Under the pieces are notes generated by a model that was not told the origin of the DNA, made no database searches, and worked only from the letters and a program-made list of their open reading frames with translations. Made by a program: the position numbers and the translations under genes. Below are positions 8,252 to 15,658 of a DNA stretch of 64,000 nucleotides, in pieces. The stretch is from CAZDQL01 sp964507325 (GTDB lineage: Bacteria > Planctomycetota > UBA1135 > GCA-002686595). Positions within the stretch are counted from its first letter, which is position 1. Every line of letters starts with the position of its first letter. The stretch spans positions 11,625-75,624 of the forward strand of contig CAZDQL010000021.1 in NCBI GenBank assembly GCA_964507325.1. Reading direction: 5' to 3'.

Positions 8252-9097
8252 TCACAGCCAGGAAGCCAGCGCCTCGATCAACTCGGAGCACCCCCCCTCG
8301 CCGAGGTGCCGGGCGTGGTCGTGAACGTCCTCGAATCGCCTGCCGACGATTCGGGAGCACTCGAACTCGCAGCCGGTGTGCTGCAGGAAGCGGTCGACCA
8401 CCTCCTGGGTGCGCGGGTCCTTGAAGCGGAGCCGGTCGCTCTCCTGTCTTCCGATCCGCATGCCCTGAATCCAGATCGCGGCCCCCAGGGCGCCACAGGC
8501 GCCGCCATACAGGCCGATGCCCCCCGCGAGTCCAGCGGCCATGACCGCGTGCAGGTCGGATTCGCCCAGCTCGCGCGCCAGCAGCGCGGCGCAGCTCACC
8601 GGCGGAGAGGGCACCTCGAACCCATCCTCGGATAGGGCTGCCTCGATCTCGTCGCGGGCCAGCGGGGCGTACCAGGAGGCCATGCGCAAGCAACCGATCG
8701 CGCCGCCCTTGATCAGGAAGCGGTGGATCATCTTCCAGGTCGAGGAGGACCTGTCGATGTCCGTGATCTCGAGGCAGTCGATCTCGCCGTGACGGGTGCG
8801 GAAGGACTCGACCACCCGTTGGGCCGCGCGCACCGCGGCGGCCTCGGCCCCTGCTCCGGATCCGTGGCGCCGATGGGCCTCCGCCCCCGCGGCCAAGGTG
8901 GCGCCCCAGACCATGCCGCACTGGTAACCGTGCTGCATGAGCCCGCCCGCGAAGGGCACGGTGGCCTGCTCCTCCGGTCTCAGCGGATGTCCGAATGAGC
9001 GATCAAGCACGTTGATCAGGGCTTCTGATCACGTCCCGACCTTGAGGAAGGTCCGCTTCGCCTTGAGCGACGGCCGATCGCTTCTCTCCTGGCTCAT
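8252..9097 (-). CDS. C_GCAxxG_C_C family redox protein, probable selenoprotein (in-frame TGA at 9029-9031)
   Basis: Read through one TGA the frame gives 281 residues. The segment TFLKVGT-U-SEALINVL fits the family pattern, where I recall Cys after KVGT, so Sec23 replaces Cys. Downstream come GYQC (Cys60), Cys108, Cys136, Cys169, the diagnostic GGACGALG (Cys201) and two more Cys motifs near the C-terminus. These Cys-rich proteins are thought to bind metal clusters or do redox chemistry; no reaction is proven. A hairpin with the bacterial SECIS spacing follows the TGA. The ATG at 9097 overlaps the stop of the upstream fragment (ATGA). Treating TGA as stop leaves a GTG start at 9010 and loses 29 residues. 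The gene ends in a normal stop. Confidence 0.8.
9001..9017 (-). promoter_or_regulatory. Candidate bacterial SECIS hairpin
   Basis: On the coding strand the sequence starting 11 bases after the TGA is GAUCAA-CGUGC-UUGAUC, a perfect 6-bp stem with a 5-base loop. An outer U-G wobble is possible. G is the second loop base and lies 19 nt after the TGA. This meets the usual rules for bacterial SECIS elements (apical loop 16-37 nt after UGA, a G in the first two loop positions), which bind SelB to decode UGA as selenocysteine. Confidence 0.7.
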
Positions 9098-9207
9098 GGT
9101 ATCTGTCTCGGGGGAGCTGGTTCCTGGTTCACCTGAGTGCCGAGCCGCCAGTAGGCGAGCAGGAAGAGCGTCCAGATGGCCAGGAGCACCAGCGAGTATG
9201 GGATCAT
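9094..9207 (-). pseudogene. Short membrane fragment resembling the C-terminus of an AbgT-type transporter
   Basis: The 37-residue frame starts MIPYSLVLL and contains IWTLFLLAYWRLG, a single membrane helix, ending in APPRQIP. From memory it resembles the final helix of AbgT/MtrF transporters, which reads LPYS...WT...LG...GAP. The rest of such a transporter is absent: upstream (above about 9216) the frame enters the oppositely oriented esterase-glycosidase gene and resemblance stops. Its TGA overlaps the ATG of the selenoprotein, a coupling expected if a full gene once preceded it. It could instead be a genuine small membrane protein. Confidence 0.4.
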
Positions 9208-9217
9208 CGGCGCCGTG

Positions 9218-11059
9218 ATGGGAATCCTCTCCCCGTTCGTCCTCCTGGTCGCCGGCGCGGTGGGCTCCCTCGCCCAGGACGCCGCGGCTCCCCCCCCCAC
9301 CCTGCGCCTCGTCCTCGTGGGCGACTCGACGGTCCAGGACCACCCGGCCGGCGCGGATCGCGCGGGTTGGGGCCAGGTGTTCGGCGCCTGTTTCGTGGAG
9401 GGGGTCGAGGTCGTCAACCTCGCCCGCGGCGGGACCAGCTCGAAGAGCTACCGGGGCGCAGGTCGATGGGACGAGGCCCTCGCGCGGGGGGGCGACTACG
9501 TCTTCATCCAGTTCGGCCACAACGACTGCCCGGGCAAGGGGGAGCGCTCCACCGATCCCGCAACCGACTACCAGGGCAACCTGCGCCGTTACGTCGACGA
9601 GGCGCGGGGGACGGGCGCGCGGCCGGTCCTCGTCACCCCGGTGGCGCGGCGGACCTTCGATCCGCAGGGGAAGATCACGACCACGCTGCGTCCCTACGCC
9701 GACGCGATGCTGCGCGTCGCCGCCGAGCAGGGCGTACCGGTGGTCGACCTGCACGCGCGCAGCATCGCGGCCTTCGAGCGGCTCGGCGACGCGGGCAGCG
9801 CCTGGTTCAGCCCGGGGCCCGGCGATCGCAGCCACTTCTCCCCCCGCGGCGCGCGGGTCGTGGCGGGGCTCGTCGCCAGCGGTGTGCACACGGCGGTGCC
9901 CGCCCTGCGGGGTCATCTCCTCGTCGGCGACGACCGCTCCCCGGCGAGCGTCGAGGAGGCCGTCGACTGGCTGGCCGCGGAGTCGCAGCGGCTGATTCGC
10001 GCCGCGCGGCGCGACATGCAGAGCGGCATCGGCGCCTTCCCGCCCCAGGTGGGCATCGGGTACGAGGCCTTCTGGCTGCGCGACTACGCCTACATGCTGG
10101 AGGGGTGTTCGGAGGCCTTCACCGACGAGGAGCTCCGCGACGCGTGCCTGCTCTTCGTGCGCGCGACGCGCGCGGACGGCTACGGCGTGGACTGCGTGAA
10201 GTACGACGGGACGCCGATCTACAAGCCCGGCTACGGCAGCATGGGGAGGGAGCCGGTCACCGACGGGGGAATGTTCACCGTCGCCGTGGCCTGGCACACG
10301 CACCAACGCCTGCGCGATCTCGAGCTCCTCGCCTCCATCGCCGACCGGCTCGTCGCGACGATGGACGCCGTCCCGCGCCATCCGGAGACGGGTCTGGTGC
10401 ACATCGGGGCCGAAGGCTGGGAGCGCTGTCCCTACGGCTTCACCGACACGGTGCACAAGCAGGGCGATCTCCTCTTCAGCTCGCTGCTCTGGATCGAGGC
10501 CGCGGCTCGCCTGGCGGAGCTGCTCGGCGCCATCGAGCGCAGCGACGAAGCGGAGCGGTTCGCGCAGCAATCCGATGCGCTGGCGGAGGCGGTGCGACGA
10601 GTGCTCTGGGACGAGGAGCGCGGCCTGTTCCGCGCGGCCACGCTGCGCTGCGCACAGCCCGACCTCTGGGGCTCCGCCTTCGCCGTCCACCTCGGGGTGG
10701 CGAGCGAGATGCAGGCGACGCGCGTCGCGCGCTACTTCCAGTTGCACTACGACGAGGTCGTCCAGCACGGCCAGCTTCGCCACCTGCCCGGCGGCGAGTA
10801 CTGGGAGGAGGCCGGCCGCCGCGACCACTACCAGAACGGCGCGTACTGGGCCACGCCCACGGGCTGGCTCGCCCTGACCCTCGACCGCGTCGATCCGCGG
10901 CTCGCGCGCCGCACGCTTCTCGACCTGGTGGCGGACTTTCGGGAGCGAGGAGTGTGCGAGTGGGTCCTGGGGGAGACCACGTTCCGCCGCGACTACCTCG
11001 CCAGCGCGACCCTGCCCCTCGCCGGCGCCCGTGCGTTGTCGTCGCGTGGTGGGCAGTGA
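9218..11059 (+). CDS. Secreted SGNH esterase fused to an alpha-toroid glycosidase-like domain
   Basis: The precursor has about 613 residues with a signal peptide (GILSPFVLLVAGAVGSLAQ). Residues 30-235 form an SGNH/GDSL hydrolase close to rhamnogalacturonan acetylesterases: GDST (nucleophile Ser), GGTS, GHND and the DRSH His block are all present. From about residue 255 to the end it resembles a six-hairpin (alpha/alpha toroid) glycosidase ('YEAFWLRDYAYMLEG', repeated helices, 'QNGAYWATPTGWLAL'). A deacetylase and glycosidase in one secreted chain would suit an acetylated plant or algal polysaccharide; the substrate is inferred only. An ATG at 9176 with AGGAAG upstream is an alternative start but would overlap the opposite-strand fragment. 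Confidence 0.75.
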   Translation: MGILSPFVLLVAGAVGSLAQDAAAPPPTLRLVLVGDSTVQDHPAGADRAGWGQVFGACFVEGVEVVNLARGGTSSKSYRGAGRWDEALARGGDYVFIQFGHNDCPGKGERSTDPATDYQGNLRRYVDEARGTGARPVLVTPVARRTFDPQGKITTTLRPYADAMLRVAAEQGVPVVDLHARSIAAFERLGDAGSAWFSPGPGDRSHFSPRGARVVAGLVASGVHTAVPALRGHLLVGDDRSPASVEEAVDWLAAESQRLIRAARRDMQSGIGAFPPQVGIGYEAFWLRDYAYMLEGCSEAFTDEELRDACLLFVRATRADGYGVDCVKYDGTPIYKPGYGSMGREPVTDGGMFTVAVAWHTHQRLRDLELLASIADRLVATMDAVPRHPETGLVHIGAEGWERCPYGFTDTVHKQGDLLFSSLLWIEAAARLAELLGAIERSDEAERFAQQSDALAEAVRRVLWDEERGLFRAATLRCAQPDLWGSAFAVHLGVASEMQATRVARYFQLHYDEVVQHGQLRHLPGGEYWEEAGRRDHYQNGAYWATPTGWLALTLDRVDPRLARRTLLDLVADFRERGVCEWVLGETTFRRDYLASATLPLAGARALSSRGGQ

Positions 11060-11140
11060 CGTATTCCCACAGGGATCGAACGTGCGCGACGCCGGAATCG
11101 ACTGAGAATGCCCGAGCCACAAGCCCCGATCGGAGCCACC

Positions 11141-12733
11141 ATGAACCCAGCCCGCTCCTCCGCAGCCGCGGCGGTCCTGCTCCTCGCGACTCTCACCGCC
11201 GGCGCCCGCGCCGACGACCTCGACAACCTCGCCCGGCCGCAGGCGGGGCGCAGCATGCGCTCCACCTCCACGGCGCGCACCGCGGACGGCGCCTACGCCC
11301 ACGGCAATGCCGACAACTCGCGCGTCGCGCCGGGGGTGACGAAGGTGGTGCTCGACGCGGAAGGCCCGGGGGCGATCACCCACATGTGGTTCACCTTCCT
11401 CGGGCCCGAGCCCCATCCCTGGGCGCAGGAGGGCTCGGCGAACCACCAGGAGATGCTGCTCAGGATCTTCTACGACGGCCGGGACCGCCCCGGCGTGGAG
11501 GCGCCCCTGGGCGACTTCATGGCCAACTCCTTCGGCCGGCGGAGCGAGGTGATCAGCGTGCCGGTCGTGGTCGAGGACGCCGACTCGTACAACTGCTTCT
11601 GGCGCATGCCCTTCCGCGAGTCGTGCCGCGTCGAGGTGGTCAACGAGAGCGAGAAGCAGATCAACCTCCTCTACTACAACATCGACTGGATCAAGCTCGA
11701 GAGCCTCCCCGAGGACACGCCCTACTTCTACGCCCAGTACCGTCAGGAGTACCCCGTGACGCAGGGCGAGGACTACCTGCTGCTCGAGACGGAAGGGAGA
11801 GGGCACTACGTGGGCACCGTCCTCTCCGTGCGCACGCGGAGCCCCTCCTGGTTCGGCGAGGGTGACGAGAAGATCTACATCGACGGCGAGGAGACGCCGT
11901 CGATCTGGGGCACGGGCACGGAGGACTACTTCCTCTCCGCCTGGGGCCTCAAGACGACGAGCACGCCCTACTTCGGGACGCCCTACTTCGATCAGTGGGG
12001 GATCGTGGGCGGCCACACCAGCGCCTACCGCTGGCACATCCACGACCCGATCGTCTTCCAGGAGTCGATCCGCGTCACGGTCGAGCACTGGGGGTGGATC
12101 TCCTCCGACGAGAATCCGGAGGGCAAGACGCACTCCTGGAACGAGCGGCAGGACGACTTCTCGAGCGTGGCCTTCTGGTACCAGACCGGGACGCCCACCT
12201 TCGCCGCCCGGGCGCCACATGCCAGGGAGCGCACGCTGCCGAACCTCGATCTCGTCTTTCCCGCGAAGGGCTTCACCGGCGACGCCCATCACGGCGTCGG
12301 GGTTACGCAGGTCCAGTCGAACCTGGGCTTCTTCCCGCAGGGTCAGCTCTTCTACCGGCCGGAGGCGGCGGAGGGCGCCTGGGTCGAGATCCCCTTCAGC
12401 GTGACGAAGAAGGAGCCCCGCCGCCTTCTGATCAAGGGGACGCGCGCCGACGATTATGGGCGCTATCAGGCCTTCCTGAACGGCGTGAAGGTCGGGGCAC
12501 CGCTCGACCTCTACCACGGAGAGCTCTCCGACTGGGAGTGGCACCTGCTCGACTTCTGGCCCGATCCGGGCGACTACACGCTGCGTCTCGAGTGCGTCGG
12601 AAAGCACCCCCAGTCGACAGGGCACTACCTGGGAGTGGAGTCGATCCGACTGCGCGAGCGCCGTCCGCGCGTGGCCGAGTGGGCCCGCGATGCGGACAAG
12701 GACTGGCGCAGCGATCCGATCCTCTACCGTTAG
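11141..12733 (+). CDS. Secreted DUF2961 (GH172-like) protein
   Basis: The precursor has 530 residues and a signal peptide ending near ARA-DD. The body matches DUF2961: ITHMWFTF near the front, GTGTEDYF around residue 260, the aromatic block that follows (GGHTSAYRWHIHDPIVF) and a C-terminal lectin-like beta domain. DUF2961 now includes glycoside hydrolases (GH172) that cleave furanosidic glycans such as fructans and arabinans. It follows the esterase-glycosidase on the same strand (gap 81 bases) and converges on a sulfatase, so a role in the same polysaccharide pathway is likely. The ATG at 11141 is chosen for its GGAG site and signal peptide. Confidence 0.82.
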   Translation: MNPARSSAAAAVLLLATLTAGARADDLDNLARPQAGRSMRSTSTARTADGAYAHGNADNSRVAPGVTKVVLDAEGPGAITHMWFTFLGPEPHPWAQEGSANHQEMLLRIFYDGRDRPGVEAPLGDFMANSFGRRSEVISVPVVVEDADSYNCFWRMPFRESCRVEVVNESEKQINLLYYNIDWIKLESLPEDTPYFYAQYRQEYPVTQGEDYLLLETEGRGHYVGTVLSVRTRSPSWFGEGDEKIYIDGEETPSIWGTGTEDYFLSAWGLKTTSTPYFGTPYFDQWGIVGGHTSAYRWHIHDPIVFQESIRVTVEHWGWISSDENPEGKTHSWNERQDDFSSVAFWYQTGTPTFAARAPHARERTLPNLDLVFPAKGFTGDAHHGVGVTQVQSNLGFFPQGQLFYRPEAAEGAWVEIPFSVTKKEPRRLLIKGTRADDYGRYQAFLNGVKVGAPLDLYHGELSDWEWHLLDFWPDPGDYTLRLECVGKHPQSTGHYLGVESIRLRERRPRVAEWARDADKDWRSDPILYR

Positions 12734-12742
12734 GGAATCGGG

Positions 12743-14050
12743 TCAGCCGCCCCCCGCGACCTCCGCCGCGAGCTCCTCCAGGCGCCCACTCAGCTGCTCG
12801 ACGAGCTCGGGGAACTCCTGCGCGCGGTCGTAGCGCTCGGAGGGGTCGATCTCGAGGTTGAAGAGCGACGCGCCGTCGCGCAGGCGCAGCTTCCACGCTC
12901 CCACCCGAATGGAGTCCGGCTTTCCGCGCCCCTGGTAGTAGAGGAAGGTGTCCCGCGGAGAGCGCTCCGTCTCGCCGCTGAGGAACGGCATCAGGTCGTA
13001 CCCGTCGACCGGGTGGGCCGGCAGCTCCGCACCCGCGGCGAGCAACAACGTGACGTAGAGGTCCATCGTGGCCGCCATCTCCGCCGAGGTCCGACCGGCG
13101 GGGACGCGCCCCGGCCAGCGGACGATGCAGGGCACGCGCGGCCCACCTTCGAAGGTCGTCGCCTTGGACCCGCGCAGGGGACCGGGCGACCCGGCGTGCC
13201 ACGGCAGGTTGCCCTCCTGGAGCATGCGGGGAGGGAGGTTCAGCCAGGGACCGTTGTCGCTGGTGAAGATCACGATCGTGTTGTCGTCCAGCTCGAGCTC
13301 CACCAGCGTGTCGAGTATGCGCCCGACGGACCAGTCGAGCGTCTCGATCACGTCTCCGTAGAGGCCACCGCGCGACCGGCCGCGGAACTCCTCGGTGGTG
13401 TGCACCGGCAGGTGCGCCATCGAGTGCGCCAGGTAGAGGAAGAAGGGGCCGTCCTGCGCGTCGCGCAGGAAGCGCACCGCGCGTTCGGTGTAGCGGGTGG
13501 TCAGCGTCTTCTGATCGAGCGGCTGCCGCTCGACGATCTCGGTGTTCTCGTAGACGCACAGCGGTACGTCGGTCTGCACCCACGGCTTGCGGTAGTCGTT
13601 GGAGTAGGGCATGCCGTACCAGTAGTCGAACCCCTTGCCGACCGGCAGCAGCTCGGGACGCGCGTACCCGAGGTGCCACTTGCCCAGCATCGCCGTCCGG
13701 TAGCCCACCGCCTCGAGCGCCTGGGCGAGAGTCACCTCGCTGTCGGGGATGCCCCCCGTTCCGCCGGGCGAGACGCCGCCGAGCTTCACGCGTGGCGGAT
13801 AGCGGCCGGTCATCAGCTGCACGCGCGCGGGAACGCAGGTCGGCGCCGAGTAGAAGGAGGTCAACCGCACTCCCTCGCGAGCCATGCGGTCGAGTCGCTC
13901 GGTCTGGATCGTCGGGTGACCGTAGCAGCCCAGGTCACCCCAGCCGACGTCGTCGACGAAGATCAAGACGATGTTGGGCGGCGCGGGCTCCTGGGCGTGC
14001 AGCGTCGCGGCGCTCAGCAACAACGGGATCAGGCACAAGATGGTCTTCAT
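12743..14050 (-). CDS. Secreted arylsulfatase-type sulfatase (Cys type)
   Basis: The 435-residue precursor has a signal peptide (TILCLIPLLLSAATLHAQ). Family motifs are clear: PNIVLIFVDDVGWGDLGCYG for metal binding, then CVPARVQLMTGR at about residue 72, the C-x-P-x-R core in which Cys is converted to formylglycine, then GKWHLG, and SDNGP for the second metal site. It should hydrolyse sulfate esters, probably on a polysaccharide, given the neighbouring glycosidases. Activation needs a formylglycine-generating enzyme or anaerobic maturase; none lies here. It converges with the DUF2961 gene (9-base gap) and diverges from the BNR gene. Confidence 0.92.
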   Translation of the reverse strand: MKTILCLIPLLLSAATLHAQEPAPPNIVLIFVDDVGWGDLGCYGHPTIQTERLDRMAREGVRLTSFYSAPTCVPARVQLMTGRYPPRVKLGGVSPGGTGGIPDSEVTLAQALEAVGYRTAMLGKWHLGYARPELLPVGKGFDYWYGMPYSNDYRKPWVQTDVPLCVYENTEIVERQPLDQKTLTTRYTERAVRFLRDAQDGPFFLYLAHSMAHLPVHTTEEFRGRSRGGLYGDVIETLDWSVGRILDTLVELELDDNTIVIFTSDNGPWLNLPPRMLQEGNLPWHAGSPGPLRGSKATTFEGGPRVPCIVRWPGRVPAGRTSAEMAATMDLYVTLLLAAGAELPAHPVDGYDLMPFLSGETERSPRDTFLYYQGRGKPDSIRVGAWKLRLRDGASLFNLEIDPSERYDRAQEFPELVEQLSGRLEELAAEVAGGG

Positions 14051-14260
14051 CGCTCGTCAGGCTCGGGTTCTCACGGTTGGACGTCGACGCGACATCCGTT
14101 GGCGAGTCTATCGAGAAGAGCAAGGCCCGCGAGCGGGTAGATCAGGTGCGGCACGGGATTCGGCTTGTCCGTCTCCACCTCGCCTCTAGGATGAGCTCCA
14201 CCGCACTTGCGGTTCTTCGAGACGTCCTCGTCCCCCAGCAGGGACAACCGCTCGTTCGGT

Positions 14261-14276
14261 GCTGGTGATCACCAGC
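14261..14276. promoter_or_regulatory. Perfect 16-bp palindrome, candidate operator
   Basis: GCTGGTGA-TCACCAGC is perfectly self-complementary, centred 28 bases before the ATG of the BNR-repeat gene and within the divergent region shared with the sulfatase. A two-fold site in this position could bind a dimeric repressor controlling the carbohydrate genes. No regulator gene is adjacent and no second copy was noticed. Confidence 0.4.
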
Positions 14277-14296
14277 GTGTCGCGGAGGATCGAGGA

Positions 14297-15628
14297 ATGA
14301 ACGAGTGGAGGAAAGTGCAGCGGATCGTAGCAGCCGGCCTCGTAGCGGGGGGCTGCCTGGTCCCCCTCGCCTGGAGTCAGGCTCGGGACGCGGCCCCCTC
14401 GCTCGAGGTCCTGTCCAGAGAGGTCCTCTCGACCGGCGGCTCGACGAGGGGCAGCGCCTACACGATGAGCAACAAGATCCTCGCGCTCGAGGACCAGATC
14501 GTCGTGGGCTGGCTCGATCACGTCGCCGACGTGCGACTGCGGACCTTCGATCGCAAGGAGGAGCGCTGGGGCGAGACGCTGCTCCTGGGCCGCGGGGTCG
14601 ACAACCACAGCGGGCCGGCGCTCACCCGTGACTCCCAGGGGTACCTGTACGCGATCTTCGGCCCGCACGGGCGCGATCCCTTCCAACTGCGCCGCTCCCT
14701 CCGCCCGGACGACGCGAGCGAGTGGACGGAGGTGGAGCAGGTCGGCGCGCGGGCGACCTACCCCAGTCTGGTCTGCGGGCCGGACGACACCCTGCACCTC
14801 GCCTACCGCGGCAACCCGATGCCGGCCCGGCTGATGTACCAGCGGCGGCCGGCGGGGGGCGCGTGGAGCGCTCCGCGCGCGCTGGTCGACGCGCAGGCCC
14901 CGAGCGGCTACACGCAGTACGGCAACGCACTCGCCATTTCGCCCGACGGCACGCTCCACCTCGCCTTCCACGTCTACGACGTCCACCCGAAGGCGGGCAA
15001 GGCCGCCGGCTACCTGCGGTCGCGCGACGGCGGGACGCGCTGGGAGACCGCGGCGGGGGTCGAAGTCGAGCTGCCCGCGACGCCGGCGACGGAGTGCTTC
15101 GTCGAGCAGGGCCCCGAGCTCGACATGCGCGTCACGAACCTCGCCGTCGACCCCGAGGGGAGGCCGTACCTGTTCGTCCTCCACCTGGAGACCGACCCCG
15201 CGTCGGCGAAGCTGTGGACGCTGGAGGGCGAGGAGTGGCGCGGCGTGGAGCTCCTGCCCTGGGTGCAGAGCGCCTTTCCGTCCCACCGCATCGGTCAGTC
15301 GGGGTCGCTGACCTGCGACGCTCGCGGAAGGCTCTACATCGCAGTGGAGATCCAGGAGCCGCCTGGCGGCTGGGGGCACGAGTCCGGCACGGTGGTGCTG
15401 CTCACCTCCGACGATCGAGGCAGGAGCTTCGAGCTGCTGCGCGTCTCCCCGCAGGACTCCGACGGACCTTGCTGGCTCCCCAGTCTCGAGCGCCCCTACG
15501 GCCCCGAGCCGCTCACCGGTCTTCCATCGCTGCTCTACACGCGCGGCGGCCCCGGCGAGGGCACCACCGGCGGCGATCCCACCGAGATCGTCTTCGTGCG
15601 CTTCGGACCCGAACGACGAACTCCGTGA
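14297..15628 (+). CDS. Secreted BNR-repeat protein (sialidase-like propeller)
   Basis: The protein has 443 residues with an N-terminal hydrophobic segment (IVAAGLVAGGCLVPLAWSQA), probably a signal peptide; the cysteine near its end might make it a lipoprotein. The body is a run of beta-propeller blades with Asp-box-like turns (SPDGTLHLAF, DDRGRSF, DSQGYLYAIFG), resembling the BNR_4 group rather than classical sialidases. Such proteins include polysaccharide lyases and glycan-binding propellers; I cannot identify catalytic residues. The ATG follows GAGGATCGAGG. Placed between a sulfatase and a sugar-isomerase-like gene, it fits polysaccharide breakdown. Confidence 0.7.
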   Translation: MNEWRKVQRIVAAGLVAGGCLVPLAWSQARDAAPSLEVLSREVLSTGGSTRGSAYTMSNKILALEDQIVVGWLDHVADVRLRTFDRKEERWGETLLLGRGVDNHSGPALTRDSQGYLYAIFGPHGRDPFQLRRSLRPDDASEWTEVEQVGARATYPSLVCGPDDTLHLAYRGNPMPARLMYQRRPAGGAWSAPRALVDAQAPSGYTQYGNALAISPDGTLHLAFHVYDVHPKAGKAAGYLRSRDGGTRWETAAGVEVELPATPATECFVEQGPELDMRVTNLAVDPEGRPYLFVLHLETDPASAKLWTLEGEEWRGVELLPWVQSAFPSHRIGQSGSLTCDARGRLYIAVEIQEPPGGWGHESGTVVLLTSDDRGRSFELLRVSPQDSDGPCWLPSLERPYGPEPLTGLPSLLYTRGGPGEGTTGGDPTEIVFVRFGPERRTP

Positions 15629-15658
15629 GCGCCGTCCGCGCGAGGCCGGTCGGAGGGA

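Noticed and set aside
9029..12625. Very long open frame on the minus strand opposite the carbohydrate genes
   Set aside because: Its residue content is arginine- and proline-rich, with no motif, whereas the opposite strand encodes recognisable SGNH and DUF2961 proteins; GC-rich DNA opens the antisense frame by chance. Only its last 22 codons are used, as the start of the selenoprotein.
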